A DNA stretch of 64,000 bases from Phycisphaerae bacterium (GTDB taxonomy: Bacteria; Planctomycetota; Phycisphaerae; JAJVII01), in the NCBI GenBank assembly GCA_022072085.1, contig JAJVII010000022.1, positions 1 to 64,000 of the forward strand, written 5' to 3'. Shown here one piece after another: positions 25,539-33,968 of the stretch (its first letter is position 1; each line of letters begins with the position of its first letter). The notes under the pieces were generated by a model that searched no databases, had not been told where the DNA came from, and worked only from the letters and a program-made list of their open reading frames with translations. The translations under genes were made by a program, and so were the position numbers.

Positions 25539-27275
25539 TCAGCCGGTGACCGAGAGGTCGCGGTTGAGCCCGGCCTGGTGGGTGGCGGTGGTCGCGCCCG
25601 GCTCGACGCTGCCGCGGCGGATGTGCGACAGGGCCTCGCCCAGCGCGCTCAGCAGGGCATCGTTGCTGTCGCGGACGAACAGCGGCATGCCGGGGCAGGG
25701 GGCCGGCAGGTCGCGCAGCAGCCCGGCGGAGCGGCGCTCGCCCGTCCACGCGTCCCGCCACGTCCCAGCCGGCAGGATCACGTCCCGCCGTGTCACGCCC
25801 GGCGACAGCACCGGGGCCGCGAGCAGGTCCGGCCCGAGCATCCACTGATCGCCGCGGGCATACAGCTCGGCCCGCGCCGGGTCGTCGTACCACGCGGGGC
25901 GGAGCAGCGGCGCCGCGCGTCCGGCGGCGTGCGCGTGCAGGTAGCTCTCCATCGCCTTGTGGGCCCGCGCCCAGCCGAGGCAGGCGTCAGCCGTCGCGGC
26001 CGCGTAGTTCCAGGGCCAGTAGCTGAACTGCATGATCGGGAATGCCGCCGACGCCTCCGTCCAGCGGACCATCAGCTCGTCGGTCGGCAGCGGATCGTCG
26101 GACGACATTGTCTGCACGCGGCCGGGGATCATGTCGGGAATCTGGATGTCGTAGCCGAGCAGGGCCATGTGCAGCCCCAGGTGGGCCATCGCGGCCAGCC
26201 CGTTGTCCACGCCCCAGTGCGAGTCCTTGCCTCCCTGTCGCCAGAGGATCGCCCGGCGCTGCGACAGCCACATCGTCCGCGTCTCGCACGCGCCCGGGGC
26301 GACCTGCTCGAAGAGCTCCAGCAGCCGGTCGGAATAACCCGACGGACCGACCTCGCACGCCCAGGCCGATTCGGCTGGCGGCGGCTGATACTTCGCGTCG
26401 CCGCCGTCGATCTTGAAACCGTCCACGCCGACTTCGTCGCGCAGCCACTCGAGGCGCGACCGCAGCCACGCCGGCCCGGCTTGGCCGGTCAGGTCGATCA
26501 GGCCGGCCGATCCGCCCCACCACTTGAGCATGGCGGCGCCCGCGCCGTCGCGCCGCCGGACCAGGGCGCCGCTGCGGGCGAGTTCGTCGAACGTCGCGGC
26601 CTCGCGGTTGACGAAGGGCGTCACCCACAGCAGCACGCGGAAGCCCAGCTCGTGCAGCCGGCGGACCATCGCCGGCGGGTCGGGGAAATCCCGCCGCCCG
26701 AACTCCAGTTCGCCGAACGCCGATTCCCAGCGGTCGTCGATGACGATCGTCGAACAGGGCCAGCCGTGGGCGCGGATCCGCTCGGCCATGTCGAGGACGC
26801 GCTTCTGCGTGATGCAGCGCGGGTATTGCGTCCAGGTGCAGAAGATCGAGTCGCCCAGCGTCGCCGACTGCGAGCCGGGGTTGGGCCAGCCCAGGTGCGC
26901 GAGCAGCTTGCGATGGGCCGCCGGCAGGTCCGGCCCGCGGAACAGCCGCAGCGTGATCGGCGAGTTGTCGCAGCGGACGCGGAGCTGGCCTTCGGCGATC
27001 GCGACGGCCAATTCCTCGGTCGTCTCAGCCAGGATGGCCACGCCGGCGGAGCACATCCAGATCGGCGACTGGCAGTTGTTGACGGCGAAGCGGTCGTTGA
27101 CGACGGGCTCGGCCTGGAGCGGCCAGGGCTGGCGGTGGGCGAACCCATGGCCGAACCACTGCCCGCCGCTGGCGAGGTCCGCGCGGAACGTCGCGCCGAC
27201 TGGCAGTTCGATCCGCTCCAAGTCCGGCAACGGTCGAAAGACGGCGTCCCCGATGTCGCATCGCAGGTGAGTCAT
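25539..27275 (-). CDS. GH31-family alpha-glycosidase (MYORG-like)
   Basis: A 578-residue glycoside hydrolase of family 31. Seen: STIVIDDRWESAFGELEF and LHELGFRVLLWVTPFVN typical of the MYORG/KIAA1161-like branch; GVDGFKIDGGDAKY with the catalytic nucleophile Asp; RQGGKDSHWGVDNGLAAM with the acid/base region; and YDIQIPDMIPG. No signal peptide, so it is predicted to be intracellular and to cut alpha-linked galactosides or glucosides already imported. It is 4 nt downstream of the cupin gene and part of a three-gene minus-strand operon. Confidence 0.87.
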   Translation of the reverse strand: MTHLRCDIGDAVFRPLPDLERIELPVGATFRADLASGGQWFGHGFAHRQPWPLQAEPVVNDRFAVNNCQSPIWMCSAGVAILAETTEELAVAIAEGQLRVRCDNSPITLRLFRGPDLPAAHRKLLAHLGWPNPGSQSATLGDSIFCTWTQYPRCITQKRVLDMAERIRAHGWPCSTIVIDDRWESAFGELEFGRRDFPDPPAMVRRLHELGFRVLLWVTPFVNREAATFDELARSGALVRRRDGAGAAMLKWWGGSAGLIDLTGQAGPAWLRSRLEWLRDEVGVDGFKIDGGDAKYQPPPAESAWACEVGPSGYSDRLLELFEQVAPGACETRTMWLSQRRAILWRQGGKDSHWGVDNGLAAMAHLGLHMALLGYDIQIPDMIPGRVQTMSSDDPLPTDELMVRWTEASAAFPIMQFSYWPWNYAAATADACLGWARAHKAMESYLHAHAAGRAAPLLRPAWYDDPARAELYARGDQWMLGPDLLAAPVLSPGVTRRDVILPAGTWRDAWTGERRSAGLLRDLPAPCPGMPLFVRDSNDALLSALGEALSHIRRGSVEPGATTATHQAGLNRDLSVTG

Positions 27276-27279
27276 GGCT

Positions 27280-27639
27280 TCAGATTCTCTCGGGCCGCTC
27301 GACGGTCCGCTCGTTGCGCAGGTTGCCGGTGTTCAGGGTCGAGGCAGGCTCGAAGAAAAGCAGGTGGGCCTCTTCGGCGGCGGCCGGCTGGTGATCGACG
27401 CCATGCGGGACGATGAAGAACTCGCCCTCCGCCAACTGGACGATGCCGTCGCGCAGGCGGATCTCCAGCGAGCCCTTGAGCACCATGAATAGCTCGTCCT
27501 CGCTCTCGTGCCGGTGCCAGGGAAACTCCCCCAGCAGCTTGGCCAGCTTCACCTGCTGGCCGTTCAGCTCGCCCACAACGCGGGGGTTCCAGTGGTCCGA
27601 AAACGTCGCCAGCTTCTGCGCGAGGTTGACCTTGTTCAT
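27280..27639 (-). CDS. Cupin-domain protein
   Basis: A 119-residue single-domain cupin. The metal-binding pattern is intact: WHRHESEDELFMVLKG (His-x-His-x4-Glu, with Gly) and IVPHGVDHQP in the second motif. Small cupins of this type bind sugars or small acids, act as isomerases or as sensors. It is the middle gene of the GH20-cupin-GH31 operon, so a role in the same glycan pathway is inferred. The next gene starts 4 nt after its stop. Confidence 0.85.
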   Translation of the reverse strand: MNKVNLAQKLATFSDHWNPRVVGELNGQQVKLAKLLGEFPWHRHESEDELFMVLKGSLEIRLRDGIVQLAEGEFFIVPHGVDHQPAAAEEAHLLFFEPASTLNTGNLRNERTVERPERI

Positions 27640-27669
27640 GGTGTCTGGGCCTCCGCTGGCTGGCGGCCG

Positions 27670-29157
27670 TCACCTGCTCGCCCGTCCGCGGGCCGGGGCC
27701 GCCAGCCGCGCGACGGCCAGGTGAAGGTTGGGGATCAGGGCGTCCGGCCACCGTCCGGGGGCGCCGTTCAGGTCGCGCTTGGGGTCATCGGCGTAGCGGC
27801 CGCGGTTCCAGTCGGCGACCGCCTGCTTGAGCAGGGCCCGCCCGCGGGCGTGCCGGGCCTTGCGGTCGGCGTCAGCCAGCGGCCCGGGCCAGACGGTCCG
27901 CAGCCGCGCCGCCCAGGTCAGCAGGTCGGCGGCCAGCACGTAGCCGGCGAACAGCGGCGCGTTGCGGGTCACCTTGCCCTGGGCTGCTGCGAACAGGGCG
28001 GCCAGCGCAGCCGCCTGGTCGGCCAGCTCGCCGGCCTGACGGACCTCGACGGCCGTCGCCGGCAGCTCGGGCCGGTCGTTGCTGTTGAGCAGGCGGCGGA
28101 GAATCTTGCGCTCGGGCATGATGGCCGACAGCGTGAGCAGGCCGGCGGCCAGCCGGCCGACGCGCGGCAGGCCGAACTGCTCCTTGAGGAAGTGGGCGGT
28201 GACGGCCTCGGGGTCGGCGTCGGGGTTGTCGAACCACGCGCCGCCCAGGGCCAGGGCGAACTGCTCGATGCCGGCGAGCATCCGCTGCGGGCACCAGACG
28301 GTGTTCATCAGCCCGACGACCTTGCCGCCGCGGCGGGTCGGCCGGGTGTTGGCGTGGGCGATGCGGGCGAATCGCTGGAGGTTGATCTGCGTCAGCGCGT
28401 TGGGCATGACCATGTCCGTGCTGCGGTTGGAGGCCGGGCAGCAGATGACCTCGAACCCGCGGTCGGTGAAGACACGCACGCTATCAGCCGAGACGCTGTC
28501 ATTGTAGTGCCAGTCGGCGATGACGATGTCGGCGCTGATCGCGTCGGCGATCTGCGGCTCGTGCAGCAGGTGGTCGCCCCAGATGATCATCCGCCGCCCG
28601 GCGCGGGCGACCAGGTCGTGCATGAAGTTGACGTGGTCGGCGAAGATCTGCCACTTGGGCTTGCGCTTCAGCGCCCGGCGGACCTCGGGGCTGGCGCCGA
28701 AGTTCACCTCGTCCAGTCCGGCGTGGATGAACGGAGCGTCGAAGACGTCCGCGGTCTCGGCGATCAGGTCGGCCAGGATGGCCCGCGTCTCCTTCCGCAG
28801 CGGGTTGATCGCGTTGAACCATCGGCCCGGGCCGGTGTCGACGAGGCGGCGGTACTTGCGGCGGCTGTGGATGAAGGCCGTGTGCCCGAAGCTCTCGATC
28901 TCGGGGATGACGGTCAGCCCCGCGCGGGCGGCGGCGCGGACGAAGTCGCGCATCTGCGCCTGGGTGAAGGCGTGCGGCGTCGCCAGCTCGGGCCGGCGGC
29001 GGAAGCGCATCGCGCAGCCTTCGTCGTCGGTGAAGTGCAGGAAGAGCGTGTTGTAGCCCCAGTCGGCCAGTCGCGGGATCAGGGCGCGGTACCAACTGTG
29101 CCGCTCGGTCACGCGAGCCATGTCGATCATGACGCCTTTGATGAAACTGCTGGTCAC
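27670..29157 (-). CDS. GH20-type beta-hexosaminidase catalytic-domain protein
   Basis: A 495-residue TIM-barrel protein with GH20 hallmarks: LADWGYNTLFLHFTDDEGC, ARAGLTVIPEIESFGHTAFI and HAGLDEVNFG, the His-x-Gly-x-Asp-Glu active site in which Asp assists the N-acetyl group and Glu is the acid. GH20 enzymes remove terminal GlcNAc or GalNAc. There is no signal peptide and no N-terminal GH20b domain, so it is a minimal, probably cytoplasmic form. First gene of the operon; 30 nt before the cupin. Confidence 0.85.
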   Translation of the reverse strand: MTSSFIKGVMIDMARVTERHSWYRALIPRLADWGYNTLFLHFTDDEGCAMRFRRRPELATPHAFTQAQMRDFVRAAARAGLTVIPEIESFGHTAFIHSRRKYRRLVDTGPGRWFNAINPLRKETRAILADLIAETADVFDAPFIHAGLDEVNFGASPEVRRALKRKPKWQIFADHVNFMHDLVARAGRRMIIWGDHLLHEPQIADAISADIVIADWHYNDSVSADSVRVFTDRGFEVICCPASNRSTDMVMPNALTQINLQRFARIAHANTRPTRRGGKVVGLMNTVWCPQRMLAGIEQFALALGGAWFDNPDADPEAVTAHFLKEQFGLPRVGRLAAGLLTLSAIMPERKILRRLLNSNDRPELPATAVEVRQAGELADQAAALAALFAAAQGKVTRNAPLFAGYVLAADLLTWAARLRTVWPGPLADADRKARHARGRALLKQAVADWNRGRYADDPKRDLNGAPGRWPDALIPNLHLAVARLAAPARGRASR

Positions 29158-29331
29158 GGACGGCCTCCGGTGCAGGGGTGCGATGTGCCGCAGACATTAC
29201 CGCAAGGGCGGCGGCGATGAAAGGGGCAAGCGGCGGCGCGGCGCGGGCGGCCGGGAATGAGCCGGCAAGTCGCTGTCGCGGGTTCCCCCGGCCGGGTACA
29301 ATGGATGGACCTTTCCCGAAGGAGGGACGCC

Positions 29332-30720
29332 ATGCCCGCCGCCCCGCGATGCCTTTGTCGGTTGCTGATCGGGGTTCTGCTGCTGGCCGCCTCGACGGCG
29401 TTGGCTGATGACGACGAATACAACCCGCTGCTTCCAGCCCCGACGGTGAAGGACGCCCCCAACACCGGCGAACCGAAGGACGCCGGGACGGACGAGGACG
29501 CGCCAGCCGACCCGGCCACCCCCGGCCGCGACGATGCCGCTGACAGCGTGGATCGCATCCTCGCCAAGCTGCCGCAGAAGTGGACGAACTCCGGCGACCT
29601 GCTCCAGGCAGCCATCGAGATCAATTCCATGTTGGCCAAGGCCGACGACGATCGGCAGTGGGTTCCGTGGAAACTGGCTGACGGGTTTCACCGGTCGCTC
29701 GCCGCCGGCCGCGGTCTGCTGGGCGGGATCGCGCTGGAACACCAGGCCGCCTACCACCAGGGGTTCTACCTGGCGGCCATGGCGGCGGGTCGCCCGGCCG
29801 ACGCGCTATCGGCTGCCCGGGAGTTGATCCACCAGTCGCCGGAGACGCCGTGGAACTACCTGGCCCTCTACGACGCCGGTCGGCTGACCGGCCAGCCGAG
29901 GGTCTGCCAGGAGGGCATCGACGGGCTGGCCGCCCGGCTGCCCAAGGACAAGCAGAGCATGCTCAACGCGATGCGGGCCGAGGCGTCGGCGATCGGTCCG
30001 GTCGCGGCCTTCAAGCTGGTCCTCAGCGACGGCACGACGTTCGACACGGCCCGGCAGGGCGGCGACGCGGTCGTCTTCGACATGTGGAAGTACGACGCCC
30101 GGACCTACGAGCAGGCCGTGGATCTGATCCGCAAGGTTTACGTCCGCTACCGGGCGTTCCCGCACTTCCGCATGATCGGGATCAACCGCGACGGGCGGTC
30201 GGGCGTGAACGCGGCGCGGGTCTTCATGGTCAACCACGACGTGACCTGGCCGCAGTATTTCGACGGCTTCCCCGGCAAGGTCGCGCGGGAGGCGTTCCAC
30301 AGCGTGGCGATCCCCGACCTGGCGGTGCTGGCGCCGTCGGGCAAGGTCATCTACGTCGGCATGCCCAACGAGCCGCTGTTTCATTACGCGATCCGGGCTG
30401 CCCTGGTCGAGGCCAACGGCAAGCGGATGCCGGCCGCTACCACGCAACCCGACGACCAGGAGACCGGCCGACCGAAGGTCGCCCCGACGCCTCTGCCGAC
30501 CCCGCCGAGACAGCAGCCGCCGACGCCGGACACCGCCGCCAAGGCCGCCGCCGAGAAGGAGGCCCAGCGCAAGTACGACCTGGCGGTGCTCTACGAGAAG
30601 AACGACATGAAGGCCAAGGCCATCGAGTTGTACAACGAGATCCTGACCCGCTGGCCCGACGCGGCCGTCGCCGTCAAGGCCCAGGCCGCCCTGACGCGGC
30701 TGGAATACATCGCCCCGTAG
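29332..30720 (+). CDS. Exported thioredoxin-fold protein with C-terminal TPR
   Basis: A 462-residue exported protein (signal RCLCRLLIGVLLLAASTALA). The middle (about 225-360) resembles a TlpA/AhpC thioredoxin fold: FKLVLSDGTTFDT, AVVFDMWKYDART in place of the redox site, HFRMIGINRDG, VAIPDLAVLAPSGKVIYVG. The CxxC is replaced, so it is unlikely to be a thiol oxidoreductase. A Pro/Thr-rich linker containing TTQP follows, then a tetratricopeptide-like end (KYDLAVLYEKNDMKAKAIEL). Start ATG 29332 has GGAGGGA upstream. Function unknown. Confidence 0.72.
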   Translation: MPAAPRCLCRLLIGVLLLAASTALADDDEYNPLLPAPTVKDAPNTGEPKDAGTDEDAPADPATPGRDDAADSVDRILAKLPQKWTNSGDLLQAAIEINSMLAKADDDRQWVPWKLADGFHRSLAAGRGLLGGIALEHQAAYHQGFYLAAMAAGRPADALSAARELIHQSPETPWNYLALYDAGRLTGQPRVCQEGIDGLAARLPKDKQSMLNAMRAEASAIGPVAAFKLVLSDGTTFDTARQGGDAVVFDMWKYDARTYEQAVDLIRKVYVRYRAFPHFRMIGINRDGRSGVNAARVFMVNHDVTWPQYFDGFPGKVAREAFHSVAIPDLAVLAPSGKVIYVGMPNEPLFHYAIRAALVEANGKRMPAATTQPDDQETGRPKVAPTPLPTPPRQQPPTPDTAAKAAAEKEAQRKYDLAVLYEKNDMKAKAIELYNEILTRWPDAAVAVKAQAALTRLEYIAP

Positions 30721-30724
30721 CCGC

Positions 30725-30754
30725 TTGATTCGTCCGGCGAGGGGGCCTTAGAAT
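30725..30754 (+). promoter_or_regulatory. Sigma70-type promoter for amidohydrolase
   Basis: TTGATT, 18-nt spacer, TAGAAT, located 92 nt upstream of the ATG at 30847 and just after the previous stop. -35 matches four and -10 five of six consensus bases. Confidence 0.5.
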
Positions 30755-30846
30755 GGGCGCGGCTTGGGTCTGCGCTGGCGGGCCCGCGCCGCGCGTTGGC
30801 CGACGACGCCGCAGCGACGCAGACACGGAGACTGAAAGCCGCGACG

Positions 30847-31761
30847 ATGATAGTCGACACCCTTACGCACGTCTGGGAATCGCCGGGCCAGCTTGGCGGC
30901 TGCGTCCTGCCGCAGGGACCGCGCGACCCCCGGACCGACAAGCCCATCAGCGCCGACCCGGTGAACCATTTCGAGTGCCAGGGGCCGGTCAACGTGTCGA
31001 TGGTGCTGGCGTTCACCAGCGACCTGCTGGAAGCCCACGTGCCCAACCGGCTGGTGGCCGAATACGTCCGCAGCCATCCGGATCGGCTGATCGGCATCGC
31101 CAGCATCGACCCCACGCGGGCCGACGCGCTGGAGGAACTGGAACTGGCCGTCAGCACGCTGGGGCTCAAGGGCGTCGCGGTGTCGCCGGCGGGGCAGGGC
31201 TTCCACCCGATGAACACCCGCGCCCAGGAGATCTACCAGCGCGTCGTGCAGCTCGACCTGCCGCTGATCATCTATCAGGGCCCGGCGCCTGCGCCGCAGG
31301 CCCGGCTGGAGTTCGCCGAGCCGATGCTGCTGGACGAACTGCTGCGCGATTTTCCCGACCTGCGTGTGATCCTCGGCGGGCTGGGCAGCCCGTGGATTCA
31401 CCAGACCCTCACGCTGATGTCCAAGCACCCGAACCTGTTGGCCAACATGCGCGGGATCATCCGCGGCCCGTGGCAGACCTACAACGCGCTGCTGACGGCC
31501 CAGGAGTTCGGTGTGATCGACCGGCTGCTGTTCGCCAGCGACTTCCCCTACACCACGCCGGCGACCTGCATCGAGATGCTTTACTCGCTGCACCAGATCG
31601 TCAAGGGGACCAACCTGCCGGCAATCCCGCGCGAGATGCTCCGCGGCATCGTCGAGCGCGACACGCTGCGGCTGCTCCGGCTGGAAACACCCGGCGGCGG
31701 GCGGGGCGAGTCGCCCTCGCCGGCCGATTCGCCGGCCGTCCAGACCGAGATCGGCTCGTAG
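30847..31761 (+). CDS. Amidohydrolase-2 family metal-dependent hydrolase
   Basis: A 304-residue TIM-barrel protein of the amidohydrolase-related (ACMSD-like) family. Seen: MIVDTLTHVWES at the N terminus, IGIASIDPTRADALEELELA, LGLKGVAVSPAGQGFHP, LPLIIYQGPAP, LRVILGGLGSPW and RLLFASDFPYTTP, which carries the conserved Ser-Asp near the end. Members decarboxylate or hydrolyse aromatic and sugar-lactone substrates; the metal histidines are only partly obvious here. Start ATG 30847 chosen over an upstream TTG. The substrate is unknown. Confidence 0.78.
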   Translation: MIVDTLTHVWESPGQLGGCVLPQGPRDPRTDKPISADPVNHFECQGPVNVSMVLAFTSDLLEAHVPNRLVAEYVRSHPDRLIGIASIDPTRADALEELELAVSTLGLKGVAVSPAGQGFHPMNTRAQEIYQRVVQLDLPLIIYQGPAPAPQARLEFAEPMLLDELLRDFPDLRVILGGLGSPWIHQTLTLMSKHPNLLANMRGIIRGPWQTYNALLTAQEFGVIDRLLFASDFPYTTPATCIEMLYSLHQIVKGTNLPAIPREMLRGIVERDTLRLLRLETPGGGRGESPSPADSPAVQTEIGS

Positions 31762-31796
31762 GCCGCCGCCGACTTTCCCGCTGATCCGAGCGAACC

Positions 31797-32408
31797 ATGC
31801 GACGCCGCGCGATCCTTATCACCGCCGCACTCCTGGCCGCCTGGCCGATGGGCGGCTGCGCGGGCATGTTCAGTTCCAGCAGTGTGCGCGTCATGCGGTT
31901 CGAGGGCGACCTGGGAACCTACTCGACGTTCGTCGAGCGCCCGCAGCAGGCGGTGTTCGCGACCGACAGCCGGCGTATGCACGGCGTCGCCGCCGACTGG
32001 TCCGGCGCGGGCGAGGGCGGCGACATCCAGTACCTGCTCGTGGTTCGCGAGTTGTTCCCCCTCCAGCCCGGCCAGACGGGAACCGACGAGTCGATCCTCA
32101 ACGCCCGCGTGGAGTATCTGATCGTCGCGCCCGCGGCGGCCGGCCAGTCGCCCGTGGCCCGCTGCTACGAGGGCGTCGGCAGCGTCTTCGTGCGGTCGGC
32201 GTGGTATCTGGGCAGCCGGCGACAGTTCGAGGTCCGCCACGCGATGATGAAGCTCAAGCGGTCCGGCGCACCCGGTGTTGCGGACCCGCTGGGCGAGTTC
32301 GAGCTGGATGCCGACCTGGACGCCGCCACGAGTCCCGACGCCCAGGCCGATCTCGATCGCGCCCAGGCCCGCATCGACGCGATTCCCCCCGCCGCCGCCC
32401 CCAAGTGA
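31797..32408 (+). CDS. Lipoprotein of unknown function
   Basis: A 203-residue predicted lipoprotein: RRRAILITAALLAAWPMGGC with the lipobox Cys. The rest is mixed alpha/beta (RVMRFEGDLGTYSTFVERPQ, IQYLLVVRELFPL) with ARVEYLIVAP and a helical end (LDRAQARIDAIPPAAAP). I do not recognise a family. It lies 35 nt after the amidohydrolase and could be in its transcript. Confidence 0.6.
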   Translation: MRRRAILITAALLAAWPMGGCAGMFSSSSVRVMRFEGDLGTYSTFVERPQQAVFATDSRRMHGVAADWSGAGEGGDIQYLLVVRELFPLQPGQTGTDESILNARVEYLIVAPAAAGQSPVARCYEGVGSVFVRSAWYLGSRRQFEVRHAMMKLKRSGAPGVADPLGEFELDADLDAATSPDAQADLDRAQARIDAIPPAAAPK

Positions 32409-32456
32409 CGGCGCCGCGCAGCGCCCCGGCACTCAGCACTCAGGACTCAGCACTTC

Positions 32457-33482
32457 TCAGTATTTTCCGTTCTGCGTCTCGAAGTGGGTGGGTTTGCCGC
32501 TGGTCGCGCCGCCGATTTTCATCCAGTGGGCGATCCATCGGATGAGCGTGCCGGCCGGCACGGTCGGGTTGCCGAACAGCGCGTTGGCCTTGGTGGCGTT
32601 GGAGAGATAGCCGCGCCCGTTCTCCTCGCCGGTGAACGTGACGGGCTTGCCCAGCAGCTCGCCGAACTGCCTGGCCGCCCGGCGGATGGAGATCGTCTCG
32701 GGCCCGGTGACGTTGAGGATCGTCGCCGGCGCGGTCGCCTGGCCGAGGCTGAGCAGGGCCTGGTTGCACACGTCGCCCTGCCACAGGACGTTGGCAAAAC
32801 CGGTGGTCACGTCGACCGGCTTGCCGGCGGCCACCTGGGCCGCCACGTCCACCAGCACGCCGTAGCGCAGCTCGACCGCGTAGTTCAGGCGGAACTGGAG
32901 CACGCGCTCGCCGGCTGTCTGGCTGAAGTAGTCGAACATCCGTTCGCGGCCGAGGCAGCTCTGGGCATATTCGCCGACCGGGTCAGCCGGGTCGGTCTCG
33001 ACGCTGCCGCCGGTGGTGACGTGAACGACGGGGTAGACGCAGCCGGTGCTGAAGGCGACGATCCGCGACTGGGTGAAGCTGCGGGCGACGTGGTAGGGGG
33101 CGGTCACGTTGATCGCCCAGGTCAGGGCCTCCTTGCCGGTGGCGCCGAACTTCATGCCGATCATGTAGACGATGTTGGCTGCCTTGGACAGCTTGGCCAC
33201 GGCGTCGAGGTCCAGCAGGTCGCACTGGACGGTCTTGATGCCTTCCTTGGCCAGCGCGTCCAGCGGGGCGACGTCCACGGCGATGACATCCTTCTTGACG
33301 CCCGCGGCCCCGATGGCGCGCTTCGCGGTGCGGCACATCGTCGGGCCGACCTTGCCGCCGGCCCCGATGACCATGATGTCGCCTTCGAGCCCCTTGACGA
33401 ACTCGACCAGCCGCTCGCTCGGCCGGCTGAGCACTTCTTCCAGTTCCGCGACGGTATTGATCGTTTCAGGCAGCGTCTGCAT
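32457..33482 (-). CDS. NAD-dependent epimerase/dehydratase-family protein
   Basis: A 341-residue short-chain-type oxidoreductase. IMVIGAGGKVGPTMCRTAKR is the Rossmann dinucleotide loop; VAFSTGCVYPVV corresponds to the catalytic Ser region and the Tyr-x3-Lys is not obvious in the usual place (QSCLGRERMFDYFSQ), so catalysis is uncertain; LNVTGPETISIRRAARQFGE is typical of the C-terminal part. Start MQTLPETI at 33482 has AAGGAG 7 nt upstream on the minus strand; an 18-residue extension is less likely. It has a clear promoter upstream. Confidence 0.78.
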   Translation of the reverse strand: MQTLPETINTVAELEEVLSRPSERLVEFVKGLEGDIMVIGAGGKVGPTMCRTAKRAIGAAGVKKDVIAVDVAPLDALAKEGIKTVQCDLLDLDAVAKLSKAANIVYMIGMKFGATGKEALTWAINVTAPYHVARSFTQSRIVAFSTGCVYPVVHVTTGGSVETDPADPVGEYAQSCLGRERMFDYFSQTAGERVLQFRLNYAVELRYGVLVDVAAQVAAGKPVDVTTGFANVLWQGDVCNQALLSLGQATAPATILNVTGPETISIRRAARQFGELLGKPVTFTGEENGRGYLSNATKANALFGNPTVPAGTLIRWIAHWMKIGGATSGKPTHFETQNGKY

Positions 33483-33507
33483 TGCGTGTCTCCTTGCGCA
33501 AGACGGC

Positions 33508-33535
33508 ATTGTATAGAAACCGGCGGGCCTGTCCA
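33508..33535 (-). promoter_or_regulatory. Sigma70-type promoter for the epimerase
   Basis: On the minus strand TGGACA, 16-nt spacer, TACAAT, 25 nt before the ATG. Five of six consensus bases in each hexamer. Confidence 0.6.
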
Positions 33536-33540
33536 CTGTC

Positions 33541-33968
33541 AGCTCGGCCCCGTCCAGGCTCTGCCGCTTGCGGCGGGGATGCGTTTGCTGCGCCTAACCA
33601 TTGCCGCCGCGCGTTGTCTGCATCACAATAGAGGCGTCATCATACATCCATCGCCCGCATCCGCCGGGATGCGGGGATCATCCGCCTTCCGTCCGCTGGG
33701 GAGAAACAACCTGTGCAACGCCCCGCCGCCGCGTTCGGTCGCCTGCCGGTTCGTCCGCGCCCCCATCCAACCTTCCAGGGCGCCCCGATCATGAAAATCG
33801 TGCCCCTCTCGCTCTGCGCGTTGGCGATGCCGTTCGGCGCTTCGCGTCATGAATGCCGCGCACGCCTTTGGCGTTGCGGCTAGACGTGTAGCCGCGACCC
33901 GAAGGGGAGCGCGGCCGTCACACTTAACCGGTACACACGGGGCTCTGGCGGCGGGAAGGGAGGCGGAC
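33541..33968. other. Intergenic region before the repeat-domain protein
   Basis: About 430 nt between divergent genes with no convincing gene. It contains a perfect 7-bp hairpin (GCGGCTA at 33876 and TAGCCGC at 33889) and a possible 30-residue frame from 33792 that I do not support because it has no conserved feature. A ribosome site GAAGGGAGG lies just before the 33969 start. Confidence 0.4.

Noticed and set aside
33792-33884. A 30-codon frame starting MKIVPLSLCALAMPFG
   Set aside because: Short, overlaps a hairpin, no conservation signal; could be a chance signal-like peptide.
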